From contig JARUPY010000606.1 in NCBI GenBank assembly GCA_029817715.1, forward strand, positions 744,001-808,000: a DNA stretch of 64,000 bases. Direction: 5' to 3'. This stretch comes from Melastoma dodecandrum (Eukaryota > Streptophyta > Magnoliopsida > Myrtales > Melastomataceae). The notes beneath the pieces were generated by a model. The model searched no databases. It was not told where the DNA came from and saw nothing but the letters and a program-made list of their open reading frames with translations. Both the position numbers and the translations under genes were made by a program. Below, piece after piece: positions 36,030-46,826 of this stretch; position 1 is the first letter of the stretch, and each line of letters opens with the position of its first letter.

Positions 36030-38450
36030 ACAAAACATGAAAGGAAGTATATGTTCCTTGATCAATACTTTCTTGCAAAAATAAGTTACATGAGCTCACT
36101 TATTTTAGCCCTTGTCGCATGTTGACGAAGGGGTGGGTGGCAGGGCGGTAAAGTTTCAAGCCAAAGCCTTGAAACAATTTCGAGCCACAGCTTCGAAATA
36201 TTCTTCGTTGTCAACAAAACAACGGAACAACATGAAAGGAAATATTCATCGCCAAGTAAATACTTTCTTTGCAGAAAAACATGTTACATGAGCTTACATG
36301 TTTCTCGCCCTATGTTGGTCTCATAGGTACAGGAATACCATAAGCAGACAACAACAAGCACGGGCAGTAGGGTGGTAAAACTCCAGGCAATATTGGGGCA
36401 AAACTTCAAGCAATCTTGGAGAAATCTTTGTTTTCAAGACAACGAATTGCATAAAAGGCAGTATTCGTTCCTTAACTAATAATTTCTCCGCAAACAGTTT
36501 GCCTATTTTTCCCTTCAGCTTGTCTTATAGGTACATGAACATCATAGACAGATGACGAAGGCGAGGGTGGTAGGGTGGAAAATTTTCGAGCCAAAGTTTC
36601 GAAACAGCCTTCGTTGGCAAAATGATGATGCACATTAAGACAGCAACGTGAAAGCAATCCTCGGTACAAATCCCTGAGCGATCCTGGGGAAAATCTCCGA
36701 GCGATCCTGGTGCATACCACCGAGCTACCTCGAGACAAGACTCTGAGCAATCTTAGATAATTCTTAGTTGACAAAATGGCGAATAAAATGAAAGGGAGTA
36801 TTTGTTCTTTAACGAATGCTTTCTTCGCAAAACAGGTTACATGAGCTTCCTTGTTTTGTCATTCGACTTGTCTCATAGGCACATAAACAACCTAGGCAGA
36901 CAAGAAGGCGAAGGTTGCAAGATGGAAAAGTTTCGAGCCAAAATCTCGAAATAGGCTTTGTTTTCAAAACAACGACATACATGAAAGGAGTATACGTTCC
37001 TTAATCAATACTTCTTAGTAAAAAATAAGTCACATAAGCTCACTTGTTTTTGTTACTTAATCAATACTTCTCAGTAAAAAATCAATACTCTCTATGCATA
37101 AAAACAAGTTACATGAGCTTACTTGTTTCACCATCCATGTCTCATAAGTACATCAGCGCCCTAGGAAGACAATGAAGATAAACAATAAAGCTTCAAACCA
37201 AAGCTTCAAAACAACCTTCCTCAGCAAACTTCTTTATATCCCTAAGGAATCAACCGGGACAAAGAACACTGAAAAAAAACATGAAAAGGGATAATCACAC
37301 AATTCTTACTCTTTTCATCAAGCTAGATGAAATTACATGAGCCGATTTCATTTACATCCTTTGTCTCATGGGCAGTATATGAACTTCTCACACGAACGGT
37401 ACATGACTCCTAGACAAAAGCGAAGGTGGTAGGGCGGCAAAGCTTCATGCCAAAGTCTTGTCGCAGTTTCGTCAATCCTTCGATTCCTACGGACGAAGAT
37501 GCACTGACGAAATTACACAAAGGGGAAGTACCAAAACTCTACTTCACCTTTTTTATAAATAAAGTTACATGAGCAAACTTCAATCATACTCTAAAAGAAA
37601 CAAGTCACATAAACTCACTCGTTTCCTACCATCTGTTTGATAGGTACACGAGCACCCTTATACAACGAATGCTAGATCAGAGCATCATTTCGTCAATCCT
37701 TTGATTCCATCGGACAAAAATACACTAACGAAACAAATACAAAGGAGAAGTACCAAAACACTACTTCACATTTCTTATAAATGAAATTATATAGCAAATT
37801 TCATTTCTACTGTAAAAGAATCAAGTCGCACGAATTCATTAGTTTTCTTGTTTGATAGGTATATGGGCAACCTTATACAACGGATACCAAACTAGAGTAG
37901 CCATTTCGTTAAACCTTCGATTCCATCGGGCGAAGACGTAATGACGAAATCATTCAAAAGGCGAGTACTAAAACACTACTTCACCTTTCTTATCAATGAA
38001 GTTACATGAACAAACTTCATTTTTACTCTAACTGGAGCAAGTCACATACACTCACTTGAATCTCACCATTTGTTTGATGGGTACGTGAACATCCTTACTT
38101 GACAGACATCAGGCAAGAGTAATAATTTTATTAATCCTTTGATTTCTACGGACAAAGATGCAATGACGAAACATATAGAAAAGCGAAGTATCAAAACTCT
38201 ACTTTACCATTCATATAAACGAAGTTACACGAGCAAACTTCAAGAGAAACAAGTTACCTGAGCTTACTTGTTGGTTGTCCTTTGCCTTGTCAAGGTACAT
38301 AAGCATCCTACATTAAAGACAAAGGCGTGGGTGGTCGGGTGGAAAATTTCGAACCTAAACTTCGAAATTGTCTTTGTTGTCACCAAGGATGACTATACCA
38401 AAAGGGAGTATCATCTACACTGTTCTCTAACAAAATTCCCCAGAAGGAGT
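36030..38450. repeat. Large degenerate tandem array (TTACATGAGC units)
   Basis: At least a dozen blocks share AAGTTACATGAGCTTACTTG or a variant (near 36085, 36284, 36836, 37108, 37333, 37563, 38000, 38225, 38255). They alternate with a block TCGAGCCAAAGTTTCGAAA preceded by GGTGGTAGGGTGG (near 36130, 36560, 36905, 37425, 38320). The unit length varies between about 180 and 450 bp. No open frame persists, so it is satellite-like. It is comparable to tandem repeats found in untranslated regions of Tat/Ogre elements, but identity is inferred. Confidence 0.75.
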
Positions 38451-38689
38451 CATACCTCCATTTCCCTAGCTGGAGTCATGACTCCATTTCCCCAAGCTGG
38501 AGTCGGTTATGTAAACCACATTCTTTAACAAGAGTTGAATATACAACGGTAACACCCACAACAACTAAAGTAAAGCAGCAGCAACAAATAGGCGATGCAC
38601 ACCCCCAAACCTATCTAACATCGTCCCGATATTTATACAAAAGAAAAGAAAATAAAATAAAAGAAAAATGAGAAACTTGCCTGCTCAGT

Positions 38690-39862
38690 GGTCGATCTTA
38701 TTGTAGTTGGGTTGCTTCCCAACAAGCGCTTGGTTTAACGTCCTCAGCTTAATGTTCCTCAGTTGCTATCCTTCACTTAATGTCATAGTCGATATGTTGC
38801 GTTCGACACCTCCTCCATGATAATGTTTGACCCGACTAGCGTTAGCCTTAAACCTTGTGTGGTCTTTCGGGTTCTCCAACTCCAATGCTCCATCGGGCAA
38901 TACTTTTGACACTTTGAATGGTCCTGACCATCTTGACTTCAACTTACCTAGAAACAATTTAAGTCATGAATTAAACAGCAAAATAAGCTGACCTGGCTCA
39001 AAATGTCGTTCCTTGATTCGTTGGTCGTGCCAACGTTTGGTCTTTTCCTTATACATTCGTGCATTCTCATAGCCCTCATTCCGAAATTCTTCTGTCTCGT
39101 TTATTGCATGATTCGCTGCTCACTCGCGACCCTTAGGTCAAAATTCATTTGGATTGCCCAATACGCCTTATGCTCAATTTCCACCGGTAGTTGACATGTC
39201 TTTCCATAAACCAACTTGTACGGTGAGGTGCCTATAGGAGTTTTATAGACTGTCCGATATGCCCATAGTGCCTCGTCAAGCTTGCTTGCCCAATCCTTTT
39301 TGTTTAGACTCACGGTTTTCTCCAGGATACGTTTAATTTCACGATTTGATACTTCTACCTGCCCACTTGTTTGTGGAAGATAGACCAGAGCGATTCTATG
39401 CATCACACCATACTTTTTCATCAAGGCCATGAACTTTGAGTCGTAGAAGTGGGATCCTCCATCACTTATGATTGCCCTTGGGGCACCAAACCTTACAAAA
39501 ATCTGCTTTAAAAATCTGACCACTACATGAGCATCGTTAGTTGGCAGAACAGTGGCTTCCACCCATTTAGAAATGTAGTCAACGGCCACAAGTATGTAAC
39601 GGTTCATTAAACGTACCCATAAAGTCGATTCCCCAAACATCGAATATTTCAACCTCTAAAATATTTTGCAGCGGCATTTCATCACGGCGCGAAGTATTAC
39701 CTACACTCTGGCATCGATCCCAGTGGGTGACAAAGTTATGAGCGTCCTTAAACATTGTGGGCCAAAAGAAACCTGATTGTAGAATTTTTTAGTGCAGTTT
39801 TGTGGCCTCCAAAATGACCACCATGAGGGGACGCATGACACTGCTGAAGAATCAAAGAACTT
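38690..39862 (-). mobile_element. Athila-type Ty3/gypsy integrase fragment
   Basis: Minus-strand frames give the zinc-binding region (ILQQCHASPHGGHFGGHKTA, WDRCQSVGNTSRRDEM), the core ([67 protein letters not shown]), the Athila-typical [13 protein letters not shown], and the C-terminus (KLKSRWSGPFKV, ALELENPKD). The conserved downstream phrase AAGCGCTTGTTGGGAAGCAA, also Athila-typical, lies at about 38708-38730. Frameshifts separate the parts. Gag, protease, RT and LTRs are not visible here. Confidence 0.88.
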
Positions 39863-39864
39863 GA

Positions 39865-40425
39865 TTGCATCTGGGTGTCTGGTTCAACCTTTTGCTTACG
39901 ATTATTCATGTCCTTCATGAGGAATCCAACACTATTGCGACCTCCGAAAATGTGAACAAGCAGTCTCATGATGTCGCATTGCTTAAACCCAACATTAAGC
40001 ATCCTATGTACCACTGTCATATTCTAGTTCAAAATCTTACGATGTTCACGCATAAAGCAGGATAGACCATTTGAAACCAAATTGTGATTGTGCGTACGAA
40101 ATACTCCACGGCCACATTCCTCTGCACAAGTTTTTAACTCCATCGGGCAGCCTACTCTTCTAGATGCCTCGCATCAAATCGATACGGACATATTAGGTCA
40201 TTGTCGAGGAAGCCCTCCGCAAGAGCGCACCCACTTCTACATAACGATATCCCCATTTCTTCGGCGCATACAATCTTGCTTTTGAACTGAGAATCCATGA
40301 ACCAATCCGTGCATCTTGAAAAATGTTTCAACTTCTTCCACTGAGTTGAAGGACATGTCCAACAAGTCTTCATCCGTCATATTTGCTACAATCCCGAAGC
40401 ATTCCGTCATGAAATCTGAATCCAT
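39865..40425 (-). pseudogene. FAR1/FHY3 (Mutator-derived) DNA-binding-domain remnant
   Basis: One minus-strand frame from the ATG at 40425 shows a FAR1-type domain: FNSVEEVETFFKMHGLVHGF, SVQKQDCMRRRNGDIVM, RRVGCPMELKT, THNHNLVSN and then HRMLNVGFKQCDIMRLL with SVGFLMKDMNNR. These match the WRKY-GCM1-like zinc finger and following segment of FAR1/FRS proteins and their Mutator-like ancestors. Four or so in-frame stops kill it. It runs without a frame change into the Athila integrase zinc finger at about 39862. The MULE-type transposase core is absent. Confidence 0.72.
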
Positions 40426-41061
40426 ACATGCACATCCACCAAACAGTTGTAGTGAGTAAGCCTCCCAAAGGAGATATGGACGTTCTCAAAAGGGTTATTA
40501 TAATACATATGAAATCATGCTGTTCACATTCACAGAGAAGTCATCGCAACATTGATTGTCCGAGTCCAACCTGTGAACTCCATTTGTCATTTAAGTCTCT
40601 ATCCATTACGTTACGCAATTATCAATACTACCTACATGCAATTGAACCTATTGTGAGATTTGGCCATTTTTGCCGCGATTACGGGTGGGATCGTGGGTAA
40701 TTAAGTAAAATTTATATCTCCCCCTCGCACTCCTATCATGCCTAGAGGTGTAAACGAGCCGAGCCGAGTATGGACAGTTGCGGGCTCGAGCTCGATAAAG
40801 CTCGTTTATTTGAGCTCGAACTCAAGTTTGTTTATTTTTTTGGAGCTTGAGCTCGAGCCCGAGCTCGTTTTAGGCTCGATGCAAATGTTTCATTGGGCTC
40901 GATTGAAGCTCGAGCTTGATTTAGGCTCGATACAAATCCTAAACATTGTCGGGCATAACATTTTATGGTATTGAGAACCGGATACGAACAGATTAAGGTG
41001 ACATCATCAAGAAACATATAAGATGTTAGAACAGCGATGAAAGTCCCAAGAAATCCCAAGT

Positions 41062-41163
41062 AATTTCGACAAGGGCTCGAGCACCACCAATTCCTATTAT
41101 TGCCCGAGATGTTTCTGCCAATATGGAGATAGACTGCAAAGAAATGACGGCCTCTTCCTTTCC
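41062..41163 (-). pseudogene. Possible captured armadillo-repeat exon fragment
   Basis: On the minus strand, a pyrimidine-rich stretch ending CTTATAG (acceptor-like) is followed by an open 34-codon segment with an armadillo-repeat pattern. It contains EEAVISLQSISI, then ETSRAIIG and GGARALVEI, fitting A..L..LS...E..R..I...G....LV.I. After this the homology stops. If right, the hAT element has captured the 3' end of an intron plus one exon piece of an ARM-repeat gene. Based on pattern only. Confidence 0.45.
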
Positions 41164-41465
41164 CTATAAGAAAAATCAAGACCCAAATCACAACGACGAC
41201 ACGGACGGTGGGACAATCTGCCACTAGGATTTTACTCGATGGTAACCCAAAAGAAGGAAAAATAAAATCGAAGAATAAAAATCCTAGCCTCGGAGGGAAA
41301 AAGGGGGGTGATCGGGAAAGAAATCGTGATTGTAGTTCGCCGAACGAGGACACCTGCTGAGCGTGCGACGAAACCCTAAGAAAAGGAAATTGATTTCTCT
41401 ATAGAATAAGTAAAAGAAAAGTTGATCTGTCTGAAAGGAAAAACGAAGAAGGAAACATAAGGGGA

Positions 41466-41530
41466 TAGGGTTCGAACCCCTTACCTTTTGTTGGTAAGGT
41501 CAAAACTCTAACCGTCTGGGATACTAAACA
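41466..41530 (-). ncRNA. tRNA-like / SINE-like Pol III promoter boxes
   Basis: On the minus strand TATCCCAGACGG fits the A-box pattern and, about 45 bp further, GGTTCGAACCC is a near-perfect B box. The paired GGTTCGAACC stem is tRNA T-arm-like. No complete cloverleaf or tail was established, so this is a tRNA-derived remnant rather than a gene. Confidence 0.4.
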
Positions 41531-41895
41531 TTATGTGCTCATGTAGGCTTGCGAATAACTTGAATAATAATTTTAAGCCTCAAGCTCGAGCTCGTTTGTA
41601 GTCGAATCGAGCTCAAGTTTTTCTCGAACCATTCTGATCATTTACATTCCTAATCATGTCCATCACTCACTGGGGAAGATGACTTTCATCATCTGTCATT
41701 TTATATTGAATTGCTTCAACCCCCGACATACCTTGTGAGCATCCCACTTTCCCTAAATCCCTTCATTACATGCCCGATGTGTCTGACTATATGTTCAAAT
41801 CCAGCCAACCATGACATCTCAGTGGGGTGCACATCATTGCTATCACTCATAAGAGGAGTCTACAATCTAAAATTCCCTCACTATAGACGATATCC

Positions 41896-43346
41896 TGTTG
41901 GTATAGGATTGCACTAAGAAGGGGGTTAAATTAGTGCCTTAAGAGTTTTGACACTTTTTCGATCATAGAAGCCTAGTTCTGTTAGATTACAAAAATTGGC
42001 TCTGCATAACAGGTTCCCAGTTCTGAGATGAATTATTTTATGTATGTGACACAAAGATTTATAGTGGTTAGGCAAACAATGCCTACGTCCACTCTCCCAG
42101 CGTTCACCCCAATTAGGGCGTCTTCACTATGTTTAGAACAAGGGACTTTGCAGATGCACACTTCTGTCAGAAATGTGACTAACAAGTTACACGTGCACAC
42201 GTGACTAACTCAACCCGCACGCAACGTGTCTGACTCCGGCTCCGCACTGAGCCCGTGGCTTGACGGCTACCACTTGCCCTAGGGGCTTAACGGCTACCAC
42301 CAGCCAACGTGGCTTAACGACTACCACCTGCCCTTGCACACTTCCTCTATGATTAACAACCTGCATAAAATAAAATTAGCAACTACAGCACCAATAGTCT
42401 GCAGCTACAGAAGACGCTCTCTCTTAGAGTTGATTCGGCTCGGTGAATGCACGACGTACGCTCGCAGCTTTTGCAACGGTGAAGGCACAAGGTTTCTGGT
42501 AAGCTTTCAGGTAGAACGACAAGTTGAAACTGTGGCTTCACTCTTGCATTTAAGCTTGTCCCAATTAATCACCAATGGCTAGTTGATCCACTTGTCATTT
42601 TCTCGATGATACGATCCTACGGGAAAACTTTCAAGAACACAAAACATTATCCTTAGTAATATCAGATAACAATAAACCAGATTAATCACCCAATAAGAGA
42701 TAATGTCTTCTGCTCAGAAGTTGTTTTCTGTGACAGCAGAATCATCACTTTTCATTATACGAATTTGGCATTGGGATTGATTTGTTTCCATAATATGAAA
42801 ACATTCCCATCATAAAATATTCTCACCATATAAGGGAGATTTCAATCTGATTAGATTGTGGCCAAATTCCATAATTATGGGATCACGTTAGTTAAGGAAA
42901 TAAATCTTTCCAAAACAACTCAAAGTCCAAGGAATGAACTTAGAAGTGATGCCAAAGTTAATTCAATAAGAATTAACTTAAGAACGTATGAGACAAATAT
43001 CTCACGTGCTCGCATATTGAATAATCTCCAATAAGGAAATCGTCATTCACAGAAATACCATTCTGTAAACCGTAGTAAGTACTCCAGCAAGGAGAGATAT
43101 AACAACTGTGACACAGATGCTCATCTCTGTAAGAGAGATAGTGGACTCGATAGTAGATCATCCTTAGAATATCATTTATGATGGCTAGATCATTTCTCCA
43201 ATTGAAGTTCTCCACATAACTCTTTTACATATTGCACATATAACCGAGAACAACTTCCAAACCTGAAGACCTGTTCTTCTGTACACTTAAATAACACATT
43301 AGCAATACATAACCTTTGCCATCATCAAAACCAGATTATGTCAAAA
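41896..43346 (-). repeat. 3' LTR of the Sire-type element (left on this strand)
   Basis: Begins TGTTGGTATAGG and aligns throughout with 53139-54564. It has three copies of a GGCTT(A/G)ACGGCTACCACC-like unit near 42255-42335, whereas the other LTR has two. The inner end is eroded: compared with the copy at 8.3 kb, about 26 bp covering the LTR end and the polypurine tract are missing near 43338. Confidence 0.9.
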
Positions 43347-44079
43347 CCATGTTCATTTGGAGAATAATAATTAAAGAGTTCAACAGTCTTACGGATTTCC
43401 TTGTTGCGAGATGGTTGACACAGAAGTTACTTTCTATAGTAACTCCCCCTGAATCTAAGCGGATTAATTTCGATCGAAATTATTGCTAGCTTGCATCAGT
43501 GATTAGTTCAGAGATGAACTTTCGTTTTGAGATTAGTTAATGTTCATTAACCTAATCGTTCAGAGCGTTTGTATGATTTAATCAAATCAGCGCTCATGAT
43601 TGCAATAACATGCATTATGGATAGACGTACAATTATGTCAAGGTCCCCCTGAACAGGTGAGTAGTTCAAAGACGAACTTTTAATCAGAGCTCAGAATGTC
43701 ACACAGAAGTGATATTCTGACCAGAATATGAGTAGAGAATGTTCTCCAACTCCCCCTGAGTTTAAGTTGTTCTGCTCAAACCCAAGTTCATCTCAACCAG
43801 AAACATCGTTCTGGCGAGGATTTCTAAAAGCAGAAAATAATTCCACTGAGATCTGCAATGCACTGAGGAAATCTCCTCAGCGTCTTCATGACCTGCAAAC
43901 AAACAAAAAGAAAGTGCAGAACCTATCCTAAATCTCACAGAAGACTACTTTTCCCCCTTTTTGCATTATCAAAAGTAATGCATGTCATAAAACTAAAGGC
44001 AAGTCACCAATAACTAAGCTTCAAACAGACAATAGAAACAAGCAGGAAATGTAAAAAAACGAGTTTTGAGATAACAGAT

Positions 44080-44575
44080 CTAGATTTTCAGTTTTTCAGC
44101 TTCCAGATTCTCAGAGGGGACTGGTCTGTCACTTTCTTCTGTAGCAGGAGAGGAGGACGCACCATCCTTGCCCTTGATATATGCAGTGAGATCAGCAAGA
44201 TCTACTAGCAGCTTTGTAATCAGGGTCTTAATCTCCTTTTGCTGAGCAATACACTTATCCAATTTGCGTGACTCTTTAGGATCAACAGAAGTGGATGCCT
44301 CAGAAGTGTGCTTCTACTTTGTATCAAGCTTCTTCTGCTTGCTGGTGTCAGCTCGACTCTTACGCTTGGAAGGTGTAGCAACACCTTTTCCTTTTGAGGA
44401 GGATAGTTCGCTATTGCTCCTCTTGTGAATCCATTATGACCCTGTAAAAGCAAAGCCCATATGATCAAGTGTCGTACCGTCGAAAGGCTCGACATGGATG
44501 GTGTCCTCATCACTCCTGGGACTCGTATCACAGGAGTAACTCTACAGGAGCTTCATGATGATATGACCATAGGGA
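44080..44575 (-). pseudogene. Envelope-like extra ORF, C-terminal part
   Basis: Continues in the same frame on the far side of the nested solo LTR: LPYGHIIMKLL, HVEPFDGTTLDHMGFAFTG, then a lysine-rich stretch (SKGKGVATPSKRKSRADTSK) and an amphipathic, coiled-coil-like end (KCIAQQKEIKTLITKLLVDL), terminating at 44080. Three in-frame stops are present. Confidence 0.7.
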
Positions 44576-44913
44576 AGTCCTGTAGCGACCCGACTTTTTA
44601 TGATTTAAACTATGTGTATGACATGTACCTTAGTGTGGAAATGAACATGGCGTGTGAATATTTAAGTATGAACAATGTTTGAGTAGGGGTACGCGCGATT
44701 GGGTAAGGGGTGGATCGGGTAGGGGTCCTTCGGACATAAAAAATAGGAGGTTCTCGGATCGACGTGAGACATGTGCGGGGTGGTAAAGGACGTAAAATGA
44801 AGCTTTAAAGTGGGTGTCGGAATTTGGAGATGGGCCTTAGATTGAGTTGTCCGAGGGTCGGCGCGAGTTGGGGTTGGGGCGACGGCCGCTGACCTAGGGG
44901 TCGATGGTCGCTG

Positions 44914-45146
44914 CCCCTGGCACGCCCAGACACGCTACGGTGAAGAGAAAGAAACCCGATCACATGGTGACTTCAGAGGGGCGATGGGAAGGAACTCTCC
45001 GAAGCCTGAGGGTCGATGGAGGGGCGACAGTCGCAGCCCCTGGCACGTCTAGACCTCTAACGGTGAAGAAAGAGAAACCCGCTCACAGGGTACCTTCGGA
45101 TGGGCGATGGAAAAACACTTTCCTGTGCCTTGGGGGCGATGAGGGG
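44914..45146 (+). repeat. Tandem repeat (period about 123 bp) inside the solo LTR
   Basis: Copies begin CCCCTGGCACG at 44914 and 45037. They share ACGGTGAAGA-A-GAAACCC, a TTC-GA-GGGCGATGG block and the following GGTCGATG/GGGCGATG. A third, partial copy starts near 45147. Confidence 0.75.
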
Positions 45147-46358
45147 TCGATGATTGGGCGACGGCCGTTGACCCCGGACACGCCCACGACGCCATGAAGG
45201 GCAGCCCCGAGGGTCATTTCGGCCGAAAAATGGCCCGACCCGGAATTGAAATCAAACACTTTGGGGGTCTTAATTAAGTCATTAGGAGGTATTTAGCATG
45301 GATTACTTTTTGAAAATGACCCTTAGTTCGTAAGATAATCGAGGCCGACGGTGATAGCGGTGGGTCGTGTGAGTGTCGACGCGGATTGAGCGGGGGTCGA
45401 CGGCCGCTGACCCTAGGGGCGATAGCCGCTGCTTTGGGGCGTTTAGGAGGGCGACAGCCCACCTACCCCCACTCGCCCAAGGGCTATCCGAGATAGGGAT
45501 GGGAGCCGCCCTCTCTTATGAGTGGCGCCTAGGTGGCCCCTATAACCCTCCCCATCATTGATCTTAGTGACATGGAAGGGGAACTCAAGCATCAATTATA
45601 GCCCTTGGATCAAATGGAATGAAGACAAGGGAACACATTCCCTTAAATCATGGAAAGGGGAATTGATTGGTTGACTTGCATGATTGGAGGGATGGGACCA
45701 AATAAAATATTTGGAAAAATAATTTCCCCTCCGCGAAAAGAATCTTCGGACCTTCTTCCTCTCCTCATCCGAACACACACACGCACGCACACACTTGGTC
45801 TCGGGGAGGGAGAGAAAGAAGAAGAAAGGCGAAGAAGGGGGACGGCCGGAGCAAGGAGAAAGGAAGAAAGGCCGCCACCGTGGATTCTCGAACAAGGAGA
45901 GCTCGACGCCGGTTCAACTTGAGGCTAAGGGCCAAGGGAGGACAGCCCTCAAGCTCGGAGATCGTCCGTCGGAGGAGGGAGCTAGCTCGGTTGTGTGCCG
46001 GAGCTAACGGGAGGTATACCCCGCAACCCCTCTCCGATTTCCTTTCCGTTTCGCACTCCTATTGTTGGGATATTGCTGTTGTGTTTGGGCTGAGTTTGGC
46101 GAACTTAGAGGGCGTTTGAGTGGTGGCCAGACTTTCGGAAGAAACGGGAAGCCACACCGGACCCTCTCGGATGTTGTTGGAGTGGTGATTCGTAAATCGT
46201 CTCGATGACGGAATGTAAAGTGAAATGCGTGTAAGCTGACCTTTGGAAGTTGGAACTCGGCCCCTCGGGGCTGGAAAGTGTGGGAAAATAATAAGGAAAG
46301 GGGAGCATTAGAGCCCGTAGTGGTCGCGCTCCGCCACCTCGCTCTACGAGTGGAATCG

Positions 46359-46488
46359 CGAGACATATGTCTCGGAATTGAATCGGTCTTGGGGCTGGAA
46401 TGCACGGACTGAAATGGAGTCCCATGTTAGGCTCGGATTAATCACGAGACATATGTCTCGGAATTTAATTGGGACACATATGTCTCGG
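46359..46488. promoter_or_regulatory. Three copies of a palindrome CGAGACATATGTCTCG in the solo LTR
   Basis: Perfect 16-bp palindromes at 46359-46374 and 46445-46460, each followed by GAATT, and an imperfect copy at 46472-46488. Repeated palindromes near the end of an LTR could bind a dimeric regulator; this is inference. Confidence 0.6.
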
Positions 46489-46826
46489 ATTAAGGCACGA
46501 AAGTCAAGCTCGGGGGTGGATGGGAGGTGAGACTGAACTAGATTATGTTCGATTAAAACGAGCGCAAGTGATGCGAACGCTTTGGCCAATGTGGGGTCGT
46601 TCGTGCGGGACGTTTAGGTGGGGTTAGGAGGCTAAATTCCTACCTTGGGAAAGGTTGAGAGGACGGCCGTGATCGGCCGGAACAAAACGGAAATGGTTTG
46701 ACTATCGAAAGCGGTATGTGTAACAAATTGCACGAAAATGGTGCCGGGATGATCACAAGGTTGCGAGGGTCCAAATTTTGAGGATTTCTTCTCGTTGTGG
46801 CTGTATGCCTCGATCCTTTCAAGTCC

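Larger units (their letters stand above)
40743..41652. mobile_element. Non-autonomous hAT element
   Basis: The left end reads TAGAGGTGTAAACGAGCC and the right end, reversed, TAGGAATGTAAATGATCA, giving short imperfect inverted ends. Flanking octamers are ATCATGCC (40735-40742) and ATCATGTC (41653-41660), 7 of 8 identical, the 8-bp target duplication expected for hAT. Many GAGCTCGA/GCTCGAGC motifs sit just inside both ends, as is usual for hAT transposase binding zones. There is no transposase. The interior includes a possible gene fragment and tRNA-like boxes. Confidence 0.78.
44581..46821 (+). mobile_element. Solo LTR (gypsy, chromovirus/Tekay-like) nested in the Sire-type element
   Basis: A GC-rich block starting TGTAGCGACCCG and ending ATCCTTTCA (TG...CA). 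It is flanked by AGTCC on both sides (44576-44580 and 46822-46826). Taking it out restores the reading frame of the envelope-like ORF at the junction, which fixes the insertion to the base. It has no coding domains. The TGTAGCGACCCG start resembles LTRs of Tekay/Del chromoviruses, which is why the orientation is given as plus. The block is 2241 bp, so it is a large LTR left by LTR-LTR recombination. Confidence 0.88.

Noticed and set aside
36472..36774. 100-codon minus frame in the tandem array.
   Set aside because: It arises from repeat units and is not maintained in neighbouring units.
40832..41353. 173-codon minus-strand open frame inside the hAT element.
   Set aside because: Its translation looks like untranslated leader plus hydrophobic noise. 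The ARM-repeat signal is in a different frame.
45650..46119. Three overlapping plus-strand frames inside the solo LTR (possible gene).
   Set aside because: They are translations of GA-rich LTR leader sequence; no domain, and the whole block is delimited as a solo LTR.
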